Assembly: GCF_037893015.1 (NCBI RefSeq)
Contig: NC_133658.1
Coordinates: forward strand, 284,709,719 to 284,773,718
Source: Macrotis lagotis
Taxonomy: Eukaryota; Chordata; Mammalia; Peramelemorphia; Peramelidae
Length of the DNA stretch: 64,000 nt
Direction of reading: 5' to 3'
Part shown: piece after piece, positions 32,440 to 42,469 of the stretch
Layout of the letters: each line of letters begins with the position of its first letter
Position numbering within the stretch: the first letter of the stretch is position 1
Notes under the pieces: model-generated
What the model was told of the DNA's origin: nothing
What the model saw: the letters and a program-made list of their open reading frames with translations, nothing else
Databases searched by the model: none
Program-made: the position numbers and the translations under genes

Positions 32440-32960
32440 TCCTACTCAAGGTAACCTGGAAAAGAGCAGAGAGGCTCTGCTCCCTGGGGTCGGGTTGGAG
32501 GGGCCGCCCGCCAGAGGGGTGGCCTGCCAGAGTGAAAGAACTTCAGCATCCCAGAGGCAGGGCCAGGGCGCTGGGAACCATGGCTCAGAGCAGCGGGGGA
32601 ATCTCCAGAGCTGCACCCCAAGGAGCACCAGGCACAAAGTGGAGGAACAGCGGGGGAACCTCTGCCAGAGCGAGCACGTGGAGCCGAGCCTGTGGAGCCC
32701 AGCCCGTGGAGCCCAGCCCTCAGGGCACACAGAGAGTAGCTTGGCACCCCAGATCCGGAAACAGAAGCAGGTGGAGCCCCCAGGGCATGAGCCCATTGAG
32801 CTGAGGGAGGGGAGTGAAGGGAGACTGCAGAGCTCTGTCCTCTGACACTGGAACAGGACTCTGGAGCTCTGACCACATTCAGATCCTGATAGCAGTCTAG
32901 GCCCCCCATAGAACAGCAGGCCACCCCCCACCTCAGCCCCGTGGCAGAGGGGGGCACTTA
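32440..32960 (+). promoter_or_regulatory. GC-rich 5' UTR of HAL1-like copy 3 (putative promoter)
   Basis: The most GC-rich 500 bp in the window, with several CpGs (GGGGCCGCCCGCC at 32500-32512, then AGCGAGCACGTGG at 32671). Overlapping open frames on both strands here follow from base composition and do not align with any ORF1. Promoter role is inferred from position upstream of ORF1. Confidence 0.4.
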
Positions 32961-33068
32961 TGGACATTCACAGACCAGGAGGGAAGACAGAGCCTCACAC
33001 ACTGAGACCACTGTGGGAGTGTCCCAAAAGCTCAGGAAGCACCCCAAAACCAGGCCCAGGCTGGGAAA

Positions 33069-34119
33069 ATGAGCAAGCAGAGAAACAAGAGGAAGACCAT
33101 TGAGAAATATTTTGCATATGAGCCCAAGAAGTATCAAAATACTCATTCTCCAAGAAAAACAGAAATTGGGCTCAGGCTATGACAGAGCTCAAAAAAGACT
33201 TTGAAAATCAAATGAGGGAGTTGGAAGAAAAACTGGGAAAAGAAAGGAGAGAGATGCAGGAAAAAAAACATGAAAATGAAGTCAGCAGCTTAGTCAAGGA
33301 AATCCAAAAAAATGCTGAAGAAAATAGCATGCTAAAAAACAGCTTAGGTCAAATGGATAAAACAGTTCGAAAAGTTATTGAGGAGAAGAATGCCTTAAAA
33401 AGCAAAATTGGCCAGATGGGAAAAGAGATAAGAAAACTGTCTGAGGAGAACAAATCCTTCAGACAAAGAATAGAATTCAAGGAGATTGATGAATTTATCA
33501 GAAATCAGGAATCAATACTTCAAAACCAAGAAAATGAAAAATTAGAAGAAAATGTGAAATATCTCATTGAAAAAACAACTGATATGGAAAACAGACTAAG
33601 GAAAGATAATTTAAAAATTATTGGAATACCTGAAAGTCATGATCAGGAAAAGAGCCTTGACATCATTTTCAAAGAATTACTACAGGAAAATTGCCCTGAT
33701 ATCCTAGAAGCAGAGGGCAAAATGGAAATGGAGAGAATCCACCGATCCCCCTGAGAAAGAGATCCCAAAAACCAACCCCTAGGAATATTATAGCTAAGTT
33801 CCAGGACTCCCAAGTCAATGAGAAAATATTACAAGCAGCCAGAAGGACACAGTTCAAATATCGTGGAGCTGCAGTCAGGATCACACAGGACTTAGCAGCA
33901 ACTACACTGGAAGCTCGTAGGGCTTGGAATATAATATACCGCAAGGCAAAATAGCTTAGAATGCAGCCAAGAATGAACTACCCAGCAAGGCTGAATTTCC
34001 TCTTCCAGGGAAAAAGATGGACTTTCAATGAACCAGAGGAATTTCAAATGTTCCTTTTGGAATGGCCAGAGCTGAACAGAAGGTTTGATCTTCAGATACA
34101 GGACTCAGGTGAAGCATAG
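33069..34119 (+). pseudogene. ORF1 of HAL1-like copy 3, frameshifted
   Basis: ATG 33069 (MSKQRNKRK) begins in frame 3. The frame shifts near 33160, and the coiled coil runs in frame 2 from 33179 (TELKKDFENQ) with regular Leu/Ile heptads. The RNA-recognition motif starts NLKIIGIPES near 33611. The frame breaks again at TGA 33752-33754, where one C appears lost from the SPPE codons. The C-terminal domain (RITQDLAAT near 33878, FQGKRWTFNE near 34006) and the stop TAG 34117-34119 follow. Length without shifts is about 350 codons, close to L1 ORF1p. Confidence 0.85.
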
Positions 34120-34625
34120 AGATTGGAGGAGAAGGGGAAAATATGAGGGACTTAATGAGGATGAACTTTATGAATTCCTGCATAGAAAAATGACACTGAT
34201 AATACTCATATGAACCTTCTCAGTTAATAGAGCAGGTAGAGGGAGCTTTTGTAGTTGAAGCACAGGAGAAAGCTAAATTCGAAGATAAAATATGGTGTAA
34301 AAATGGAGTCAGTAGAAAAAAAAGGGAAATGTAATGGGAGAAAGAAAAAGGAGAGGGGGAATAGGCCAAGATATTTCATATAATAAGTTTTTTTCTTTAT
34401 TACAATGAGCTATTGCAACGATATGGAAGGGGGGAGGCAAGGGGGAATGAGGGAACCTTTGATCTCATCAGAGGTGACTAGGAGAGGAAACAGCATATAT
34501 ACTCAATGGGGTATAGACATCTGGAGTAAGAAGGAGGGGGGGAGCAGGGGGAAGGGGTAGGGCTGTGAATAAAGGAGGAGAGGATGGACCATGGGTGGGG
34601 AGAGTGGTCAGATATAACACATTTT

Positions 34626-34780
34626 CTTTTTTATTTCTTGCAAGGGCCTGGGATTGGAAGGCCTGTCCAGGACCAGAGGGCCAGGTGGTTTCTGGGCCTA
34701 AGGTGTGGTATGGGGGCTCAGGGCCTATTGGCCCCACGGCCAGGGATCTGTCTGCTGTGCCACTCAGCCACCCTACAGCA
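34626..34780 (-). mobile_element. GC-rich WSINE1-like SINE in HAL1-like copy 3 (shared site)
   Basis: Recognisable by CTTGCAAGGGCCTGGGATTG and TGTCTGCTGTGCCACTCAGC. It follows AACACATTTT (34616-34625), the same base at which copy 4 carries its SINE; copies 1 and 2 have AACACACTTTTGG without a SINE (about 865 and 11790). Confidence 0.75.
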
Positions 34781-34984
34781 GAGTCAGAGTGAAAGGAGAG
34801 AGAAAATATAGTACATGGTAGTAGAGAAATAAGAAAGGAGGGAGTTGCAATCAGCAATGGCAACGGTGGAAAAATATGCAAGCAACTTTTGCGATGGACT
34901 TACCATAAAGAATGCGATCCACCCACGACAGAGTTGTTGGTGTTGGAACAAAGACTGAAGCACATTTATTATTATTATTATTTG

Positions 34985-35125
34985 GGGGAGGGTGCAGGGC
35001 AAATGGGGCTGGGTGGCCTGCCTGGGGCCCCATAGCGGGGTGATCTTTGGGTGTCTGAGGCCGGATTTGGACCCGGGTGCTCCTGGCTCAAGGGCCAATG
35101 CTCTGTCTGCTACCCAGCCACCCCT
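34985..35125 (-). mobile_element. GC-rich WSINE1-like SINE, second
   Basis: GCAGGGCAAATGGGGCTGGG, CATAGCGGGGTGATCTTTGG, TGAGGCCGGATTTGGACCCG and CTGTCTGCTACCCAGCC. Relative to ordinary copies it differs mostly by A-to-G changes on the + strand. The flanking ATTATTATTATT / ACTATGATTACTATT is too simple to call a duplication. Confidence 0.8.
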
Positions 35126-35164
35126 ACTATGATTACTATTTTATTTTATTTTGGGTCTTTTTTT

Positions 35165-35325
35165 TCTTCTTTTTGGTTTTTGCAGGGCAGTGGGGATCAG
35201 GTGGCTTGAATGTCACATGGCTGGGTGATTGTTGGGTCTATGGGGCTGGATGTGGGCTCGGGTGCTCGTGGCTCCAGGGCTGGTGCTTCGTCCATTGCAC
35301 CACCTGGCCATACCTACAATTATTA
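35165..35325 (-). mobile_element. GC-rich WSINE1-like SINE, third
   Basis: TTTTTGCAGGGCAGTGGGGA, TCACATGGCTGGGTGATTGT, GGATGTGGGCTCGGGTGCTC and CCATTGCACCACCTGGCC. It shows the same + strand A-to-G excess. Confidence 0.8.
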
Positions 35326-35499
35326 CTATTATTTTTTTAATTTTAATTTTTTTCTCTCCCCTTTATTTTATCGCCCAAGCAAGTCTATATTTATGGGGGG
35401 AGGAGTATTTTGTTTACTCGTAAACAAGAATATTTTATTAATGTAAAAAATTTGTACAAAATGACAATTAAAAAATAAAATAAAACAAAATTGGGGAAA

Positions 35500-35745
35500 A
35501 AGTAGAAATAAGAAACAAGAGAATTCCAGTCATGGGAGACACTCATAGAAAATGCCAAGAGCTGGGAGATGTACTGAAGAGTACATAATGGGAAATTAGG
35601 TATAAGAGAACTGGAAGAGACTGGGAGAATGTGGGGGAGGAGTTGAACACCAAAAAGAGGATTTTTATATCTTGGAGGTAACATGGAGCCCTATTGGAAT
35701 TTATTGAATAGTGTAATGACTTGGTCAGACATAATAAGAATAAAT
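35500..35745 (+). repeat. Long dispersed repeat of unknown class, copy 3
   Basis: AGACACTCATAGAAAATGCC, AGAGAACTGGAAGAGACTGG, TGGAGGTAACATGGAGCCCT and AATGACTTGGTCAGACATAA. It abuts the end of HAL1-like copy 3. Confidence 0.5.
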
Positions 35746-35767
35746 ATTTTTATTAAATAAAAAAGGG

Positions 35768-35910
35768 GGTTTTTTGGAAGGCAATGGGGTTAAGTGTCTT
35801 GCCCAAGGCCACACAGCTGGGTAATTATTAAGTGTCTGAGGCAGGATTTGAACTCAGGTACTCCTGACTCCAGGGTTGGTACTCTATCGACTGTACCACC
35901 TAGCCACCCC
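35768..35910 (-). mobile_element. WSINE1-type SINE
   Basis: GGAAGGCAATGGGGTTAAGT, GCCACACAGCTGGGTAATTA, GATTTGAACTCAGGTACTCC and GTACCACCTAGCCACCCC. Confidence 0.92.
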
Positions 35911-36164
35911 TTCCATTGTCTTTTGAATCAATCATAATTTTTTATTTTTCCAAGATTGTGGTATTCTTATGATTTATAATCATATAGTATCACTGGAAGA
36001 ATTTTGAGATTAGAAAGATAATCTTTGTGACAAAGAGTAGCCCATATAACCACAGTGTACAATATTATATTATAAGTGCTCTAAAAAGATAAAAAACAAA
36101 ACAAAGTACTTTATTTAGGGCCAGTAGAGGAAGCTTCCTATAGTATGGGTGGGGAACCTTTCTT

Positions 36165-36318
36165 GGGGGGGGGGGGGTTAGCAAGGCAATAGGGTTAAGT
36201 AACTCACCCAAGGCTGCATAGCTAGGCAAATATTAAGTGTCTGAAGCCAGATTTAAACTCAGATCCTCCAGATTCCAGGTTCAGTGCTCCATCCATTGTG
36301 CTTGCTACCTAGCTGACC
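36165..36318 (-). mobile_element. WSINE1/Mar1-like SINE with G-run at tail side
   Basis: A 13-G run (36165-36177) stands where the poly-T should be, then AGCAAGGCAATAGGGTTAAG and TAAACTCAGATCCTCCAGAT. Flanks GGGAACCTTT / GAGAACCTTT are the target duplication. Confidence 0.88.
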
Positions 36319-36322
36319 CAGG

Positions 36323-36812
36323 AGAACCTTTTTTTCTGCAAAGGGTCATTTGGATATTTATAATATCATTCAGGGGCTATATCTGGTCAAACATTTCATT
36401 AATCTACCCCCAAAAAGCCACCATATTTATTGAATTTCAAATTCCACCTGCAGTTGCTTTGGCAGTGCCAGACCAATATGGCCAGCTAGCTAAAGGTTCC
36501 TCTCACATCTGGCCCTTCACCCTGATCTACAGGGAATAATAATGAAGGTTTCATGAAAGCAGTGGCATGATAAAAAAAATATATATAAGTGAATGTGCTC
36601 TGAAAAGTTTAAAGTAGTGTTGAAGTGGAAATATTCCACAAAATCCTTCTCCTATTTCTCATTATGGCTTGGAGGTAACTGAAATGTTGAAGAGCATAAA
36701 CTAGACCATAAGCTTTGAAAGGACCTACAATGCTAGAAAGCTTCAGTTATAATCATTGCAATAGAGTCTATCTGCTTTCCAAGGATCAGTCTAAATATCA
36801 CTATGGAAAGCA
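36323..36812. other. Gene-free interval, nothing assigned
   Basis: Unassigned sequence; CAGGGGCTATATCTGG at 36373 may be an old repeat remnant. Confidence 0.5.
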
Positions 36813-37020
36813 GGAGTTCTTAACCTGTGGTCCACAAATAGTTTTCCAGAGTCTGTGAATTCTGATCCTATCAGACTATCTTTATTTTTATTAGCTTCTA
36901 ATGGAAATTTAGTATTTCCTACAATCATGATTTTTTAAATGATCATTTTGAGAAGGCATCAATAGGGTCATTAGACTATCGAAGGTATCCATGACACGTC
37001 AAAAAATAAGATCCTCGGAT
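36813..37020 (+). mobile_element. hAT-like DNA transposon relic
   Basis: Begins AGGAGTTCTTAACCTGTGGTCC. It contains TAGCTTCTAATGGAAATTTA and CATTTTGAGAAGGCATCAAT, and ends with TATCCATGACACGTCAAAAA then the worn inverted terminus ATAAGATCCTCGG. Same family as 20326. No transposase frame remains. Confidence 0.5.
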
Positions 37021-37184
37021 GTACAGGTTCATCAATAATTGGTGATAAGTTCTTTAGTTCTGGCAGTCAATGAAACAAAAGAAAAATATAAAATACCCTG
37101 TGCTTTCCCCTTTCTGCTTCTGTAGTGGCAGTAGCAGAGTAGTAATAAAGGAGTCAGAGAGTTCTAAGAATCATATGGTTCTTT

Positions 37185-37240
37185 AAATATGTATATATGT
37201 ATATATACATATATACATATATACATATATAGGCATTAAT
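37185..37240. repeat. TA/CATATA simple repeat
   Basis: TATGTATATATG followed by repeated ATACATAT units, self-complementary over most of its length. Confidence 0.8.
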
Positions 37241-37277
37241 TTAGTTACTGATATATAATATAATCTGTGAATTTCTT

Positions 37278-37406
37278 TTTTTTCTTCAAGGCAATGGGGT
37301 AAAGTGATTTGCCCAATATCACACAGGCAATTATTAAGTGTCTGAGGTCAAATTTGAACTCAGGTCCTTCTGACTCCAGGGCCATGCTTTATCCACCTAG
37401 CTGTCC
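37278..37406 (-). mobile_element. WSINE1/Mar1-like SINE
   Basis: CTTCAAGGCAATGGGGTAAA, ATTATTAAGTGTCTGAGGTC and TTTGAACTCAGGTCCTTCTG. Duplication TGAATTTCTT (37268-37277) / TGAAATTCTT (37407-37416). Confidence 0.9.
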
Positions 37407-37689
37407 TGAAATTCTTACTCAAAATCCAATGAGTGGGCATACTAGAGGAACTGAAATCTATCACTTATGATATTCCCACAATAAACAAAACCAGAAAAAA
37501 GAAGGAAGTTACAACTAAATGAAAGGATGACTCAGGCTCTGCAAAAAGAGTCAATTAAAGAAGTTGACGGGGTTGACTTTATCCAACATCTAAAGCAAGC
37601 AAGAAATACTTCATGGGATATTATATCATTTTAGATTGAAATGATAATGATAAGTATTTGCAAAAATACCATCATGAGAGAAACTAGTG

Positions 37690-38389
37690 TTTCAACATCT
37701 CCAATGGATTTTGCCCTCTATTATTCACATTCTTCCACTTATCTTCAATCTCTCCTTATCAGCTATTACTTCCTTATTTGCCTAAAAACATGCCCATTTC
37801 CCCAGTCCTGAAAAAACCTTCACTTGATTCATACATCCCCACTAGTTCCATATCTCTCCTTCCTCTTGTGGTTAAACTCCTTTAGAAGGTTACTTTCAAT
37901 AGTTGTTACCACTTCCTTCTTCTTAACTTGTTAAAATTCTTCTCTCCAAAATTAATAATGGTCTCTAACTTGCCAAATCTAATGACCTTGGGCTCCATCC
38001 ATTCTCATTCTTCCTGATCTCTCTGCAGCTTTTGATATTATCCATCACCCTCTTTTCTTTGATAGTCTCTTCAAAGTTTTTGTAATACCAGTCTCTCTTG
38101 GTTGTCCTCCTACCTATCAAACCACTCTTTCTTGGTCTCTTTTGCCGAATCTTTGTTCATGGGCATCCTCACATATTTCTGTCTTTTCTCCTCTTATACT
38201 ATTTCCTTTGGTGATTTCATCAGCTCTATCAATTCAATTATCTCTATGTTGGGGGCAACTAGGTGGTATGGTGGATAGAGCACCAGCCCTAGGGTCAGGA
38301 ATACCTGAGTTCAAATCCAGCCTCAGACAATTAATTACCTAGCTGTGTGGCCCTGGGCAAGCCACTTAACCCCATTGCCTTGCAAAAAC

Positions 38390-38426
<37 letters not shown>

Positions 38427-39435
38427 AACAATTATCTCTATGTTGGTGATTCTCAAATTTGTTGATCTTCAGATTTAGAACCTCCAACTGTCTACTGAAT
38501 ATTTCAAAGTAAATGTCCAATAGACTTTTTAAACTCAGTATGATCGAAGGAGAACTATCTTTCCTTCCTCTCAAACTCTCCCCTCTTCCTAACTAACCTA
38601 TTGTTTTCAAAGGTAGCAGCATCCACCCAGTCATGCAGGTTCACAACATAAATGTCTCCTCACTTTCATCTCTCCATATTCAATTTTTAGGTCTGTCAAT
38701 TTTGCTATTTTACTTTCTCTCATATACTTCCTCTTGACTCTGCCACCACCATGGGGTAGACCTTCATCACTTCACAGCTGGACCTTTTCAATAGCATACA
38801 AGTAGGTCTCCCTGCTACAATTGTCTCCCCATTTCAGTCCATCCTCAATTATTCTGTCAAAGTGATCTTCCTACGTGTAGATCTGACCATGTCACCAACC
38901 CTATTGAAATAACTTTAGTGATTTTCTATCATTTACAGCATCAAATAAAAATTCTCTGGCACTCAAAACCCTTCATAACCTGCACCCCCCACCACCTTTA
39001 TTTTTCTGATCCTATATCTTAGCTCGTCCAACCCTAGATGTACACTTCAAACCAGTGACATTGGTCGTTTTGCTGTTTCCTTCACAAGATTCTTCATTTC
39101 CCTTCTCCAAACATTTATACTATATATTCTCCATACATATAAAGTTCTTTCTTCTTCTCCTCTTCACCTCCTGGTTTCCTACATTTGTTCTAGTCTTAGC
39201 TAAAGTTTCACCTTCTAAAAGAAGCTTTGCCCAGTCCCCCTTACTTCCAGTGCCTTCCTTCTATTAATTATTTTCTATTTATTTGGTATATAGTTTATGC
39301 AAATACGGGGGGTTGTTTTCTACCCCTTAGATGAACTTTTGGGGAGTAGGTTCTGTTTTCTACCTCTCTTTTTGTCTCATGTTCATGCTGAACATGATCC
39401 CTGGCACATAGTAGGGGCTTTAAAAAATATTATTG
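37690..39435 (+). mobile_element. L2-like LINE, long 3' segment, split by a SINE
   Basis: Runs 37690-38252 and 38447-39435 around an inserted SINE. Ordered L2 blocks include CTCTGCAGCTTTTGATATTATCC, TTGGTTGTCCTCCTACCTAT, CTGAATATTTCAAAGTAAAT, ATAGCATACAAGTAGGTCTC, AGATCTGACCATGTCACC, TTCATAACCTGCACC and the terminal CCTGGCACATAGTAGGGGCT. It covers the coding end of ORF2 and the 3' UTR. All frames are broken. Confidence 0.75.
38253..38428 (+). mobile_element. WSINE1-type SINE, young, perfect 18-bp duplication
   Basis: Full copy with a 34-base A run (38391-38424). Its target CAATTATCTCTATGTTGG is repeated without a mismatch at 38235-38252 and 38429-38446, and a long uniform tail remains. Both point to recent insertion. 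Confidence 0.95.
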
Positions 39436-39844
39436 TCTGAAGAGGTAGAGAAATTTTACAAATAATTTGATATGATCCTCCATGCTAAATCAACATGTTA
39501 TCAAGATTGATATGGAGTAAATTCAATGCAAAGGTGGACATAAGAAAGGAAAAGTGAAAAATAAACTGGAAATGTGATTTGGAAATAAAGAACGAGAGAA
39601 ATCAAAGACAGATAAACTACACAGAAGAGGGATAGAGTGGGGAAGGCTGTAAAAGCATACAGCCTTCATCTGAGGCTGAGATAAAATAAAGCAAATCTAT
39701 TGCTTAGTTTGCCAAGAAAACAAGTGATGGAACTGTCCCCTAATTCTCATCTATTTTTCCTCCATCTCAGAGAAAGTTGTCATTCCAAACTTTTCTTTGT
39801 TTTTTAAAAGTAGTTATTCTTATAATTCTGAGGCACCAGAATAC
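39436..39844. other. Gene-free interval, nothing assigned
   Basis: A/T-rich sequence with no recognised repeat or coding signal. Confidence 0.5.
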
Positions 39845-40312
39845 TTTTGCATTCTTAAAAATTATTGATAATTCCAAAGATGTTTTTTAATGAGGGCTTT
39901 ATTTTTTAATATTTAACAAATTAGAAATTTTAAAGTATTTATTTATTAACAAGAGAAAATTCATTACATGTCAACATCAATCACATATTTTATGAAAAAT
40001 AATTATTTTCCAAAGTTAAAAATATTGTGAGAAGTATGATTGATCTACATATTTTTGTAAATTTCTAATGGTTTAATGGAAAACAGCTGGATTCTCATAT
40101 CATTTTTGCAGTCAATCTGTTGCAATAGGTTATTTTGATTAAGGTATATAAAGAAAATTCAACCTCACACAGATGTGTGGTTGGAAAAGGGAAGAGCATT
40201 TTAATAGAAAAATAACATTTTACTGCTGTTATGAAAATAATTTTGACCTCATTAAAAGGATGTGACTCCTCTGGGACCAGCAGAGGTCTGTAGACCACAC
40301 TTTGAGAACCAT
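39845..40312 (-). mobile_element. hAT/Charlie-like DNA transposon relic
   Basis: Its end GACCACACTTTGAGAACCATGG reverse-complements to CCATGGTTCTCAAAGTGTGG, a typical terminus of MER5/Charlie-type elements. Inside are TTCATTACATGTCAACATCA, ACAGCTGGATTCTCATATCA, CAGTCAATCTGTTGCAATAG and AATAATTTTGACCTCATT. The other end is not clear. Confidence 0.55.
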
Positions 40313-40429
40313 GGCTCCAAAGTTACATTTAAATATAAGGGATGGGAGGAATCTATATTCTTATGCAAGGGGGCAGATTCAGTCATTTAATTTCTCAACC
40401 TTGCCAAAAATAAAAGCTAAAATGTTATA

Positions 40430-40960
40430 TTTTGATACCTCACTCCTTAATGATGTTTGCCTATAACTTCTGTGCTTTATTTTCCCCTGGTTAGGTATTT
40501 ATTAGGACTATATTTTTTTCTCAAAAATAAAGGGAATTTCATAGGGTTCTTTCTCAATTTTTGAGAATAATTTATTGGTGTTAATATATATTTCTCTTTA
40601 AAAGTTTGATAAAATGCTTCTGTGAATCCATCAGGATCAAGAATTTATTTCTTTGGTATTTCCTTTATAGCTTGTATTGTATCCTTTTCTGAGACTGAAT
40701 TACTTAAATTACTTAAATTCTTCTATTCATTTATGTATATTTTTATTTTGATGGTATTCTATTCCTTTGATATTATCAGTTTTGTTATCCTAAAATTATT
40801 ATTTTTTCATTTAAAGGAAATAGACAAGTTTTGTTGTGATTTCATGTCATTTATTTACTATTTTATTGATTTGATTTTCTGCCCCCTTTATAGGGTAGCT
40901 TTATTTGCGCATCAAGATTGTTAGTCTTTTCAAAGAATTAGATTTTAGCTCTCTTTACCA
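40430..40960 (-). mobile_element. Possible ancient L1 ORF2 relic
   Basis: CTTCTGTGAATCCATCAGGATC resembles the complement of the L1 reverse-transcriptase segment for GPDGFT, and CTTTTCAAAGAATTAGATTTTAGC resembles another antisense L1 block 300 bp away in the right order. All frames are closed. The call is tentative. Confidence 0.35.
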
Positions 40961-40967
40961 TTTTTAT

Positions 40968-41222
40968 GGAGGCAGCTAGGTGGTGCAGTGGATAGAACTT
41001 GGAATCAGGAAGACTGATCTTCATTAATTCAAATCTGGACCAAGAGGCTTACTAGAGTGTGTGACTCTGGCTGAGTCACTTTATCCTGTTTGCCACAATT
41101 CCTCATCTGTAGAACGAGCTGGGGAAGGAGATAGCAACTCTCTTTAGCATTTCTGCCAAGAAAATTCAAAATGGGTTCATAAAGAGTCAAATGCAACTTA
41201 AAAATGACTTAACAATAAAAAA
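40968..41222 (+). mobile_element. Mar1-like SINE, full length with RTE-type tail
   Basis: Head GAGGCAGCTAGGTGGTGCAG, TTCAAATCTGGACC, TGTGTGACTCTGGCTGAGTC, CTCATCTGTAGAACGAGCTG, GGAAGGAGATAGCAACTCTC, TGCCAAGAAAATTCAAAATG, then GAGTCAAATGCAACTTAAAA. The LINE-derived second half marks Mar1 as distinct from WSINE1. Duplication CATTTTTAT at 40959-40967 and 41224-41232. Confidence 0.88.
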
Positions 41223-42084
41223 TCATTTTTATTATGGTTTTTGGTTCTAGTTTACCAATATTTTATCTTTTTAGCTTATTTTAATCATGTTAATTTTCTA
41301 ATATTAAAATTAATATTAGTCTTTCAGTCCTTTCCTCTACCATGATTTCTTCTATTTATGTTCTGCTTTCACTCTTGTCTCCTTGTATACAGTTGGGAAA
41401 AGATGCCTCTTGTTATTTTGTTGTTGTTGCTGTTTTTAACTCCATAGGCATCAAATTAAATTACTTTTCCTTATTTATGAAGTAATTTATTTCAATATTC
41501 ATACTTTGTTTTTTCTATATTTTTTACTTTTGTGCTTCTATTTTCCAGGGTGTATGAAAACAAATAATCCACTCAAGTTTGATATTTTTTTAAAAGGGTG
41601 CCTCTATTTTATTGAATAGCCATCTTTTTGAATTGATGACTAGGTTTAGGTTTGTAACATGTATAATGGATTTGTAACTGGAGCTCCACTGCTCTTCCCT
41701 TCTCATTTTCTGGTAGGTGAAGAATAAATTTTTTATTATTCAAATTTACTTTCTTTTATATTTAAAAGTATTTCTCCTGTTACTTGCACAATTCATTGAT
41801 TGTCACTGTAATCGTTCAAATTAATGACTATGTGTCTTGGAGTTTGTAGCCCAGGATTTTTTCTGGAGGTGATCTGCATCATGCTCACCAAATGTAGGTA
41901 TTCTCTTAGACTTTGTCCTGTGTCTCATTCTCTTTTCCTTCTAAACAATTTTGTTTGGTGATCTCAACTTGAATGGACTCAATTTTATCTCTATGTAGAC
42001 AAAGCTCAGATCTATATATCTATACTTAGATTCTCTGCTGACTCATAGGCATGTATCTCTGACTGTTTCTTGAAAATTTCAAAC
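41223..42084. other. Gene-free A/T-rich interval
   Basis: Unassigned. Segments such as TGACTATGTGTCTTGGAGTT (41825) could be part of a decayed LINE, but I could not place them. Confidence 0.45.
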
Positions 42085-42360
42085 TAAAAGATGGCAAAGT
42101 ACATAGACTTAAATGTTGGACTTTAAGTTAAAAATACAGGAATTTGAATCCTAACTCAGATACTTACCCACTATCTTTTTTTTTTCATTTTCCTCATCTC
42201 CAAAAATAATGGTAATAATAGCACCTTCCTCAAAGGGTTCCTGTGACATTCAAATGAGATTTCATATATATCTATACATGTGTATAGATTTATATATGTA
42301 ACCTCATAGGGTTACTGTGAAGAACAAATGAGATTTTATATACACATATATATGTATATA
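42085..42360 (+). mobile_element. MIR-like SINE with local tandem duplication
   Basis: AGGAATTTGAATCCTAACTC, TTTCATTTTCCTCATCTCCA and CTCAAAGGGTTCCTGTGACA. The last section is then repeated with changes (CTCATAGGGTTACTGTGAAG, CAAATGAGATTTTATATACA), each half ending in a TATA/CACATA tract. Confidence 0.55.
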
Positions 42361-42469
42361 ATTTTTTCAAATCTTAAAATATTATGTAAATTTTAAAAAT
42401 TTGGATAAATCATGAACTCAACATTTCCAAAATAAGACTCCTCTTTTCCCCCCAAATCCTCCATTTTCA

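Larger units (their letters stand above)
32310..35490 (+). mobile_element. HAL1-like copy 3, full length with three SINEs in its 3' UTR
   Basis: Starts AGAGGGGGCAGAGCCAAGATG, has a GC-rich 5' UTR, ORF1 at 33069-34119, and an A/G-rich 3' UTR ending TTTACTCGTAAACAAGAATA then an A/T-rich tail. There is no ORF2. Antisense GC-rich SINEs lie at 34626-34780, 34985-35125 and 35165-35325. The first is at the same position as the SINE in copy 4; the other two sit in a T-rich tract that copy 4 has without them. The 3' end is approximate and no clear target duplication was found. Confidence 0.85.

Noticed and set aside
32442..32967. Four overlapping open frames of 90-173 codons
   Set aside because: They lie in the GC-rich leader of a HAL1-like element, on both strands, and none aligns with ORF1 or with the matching leader of copy 4.
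42270..42360. Tandem duplication as a regulatory array
   Set aside because: The two halves are the 3' part of a MIR-like SINE with TATA-rich slippage; no separate function is indicated.
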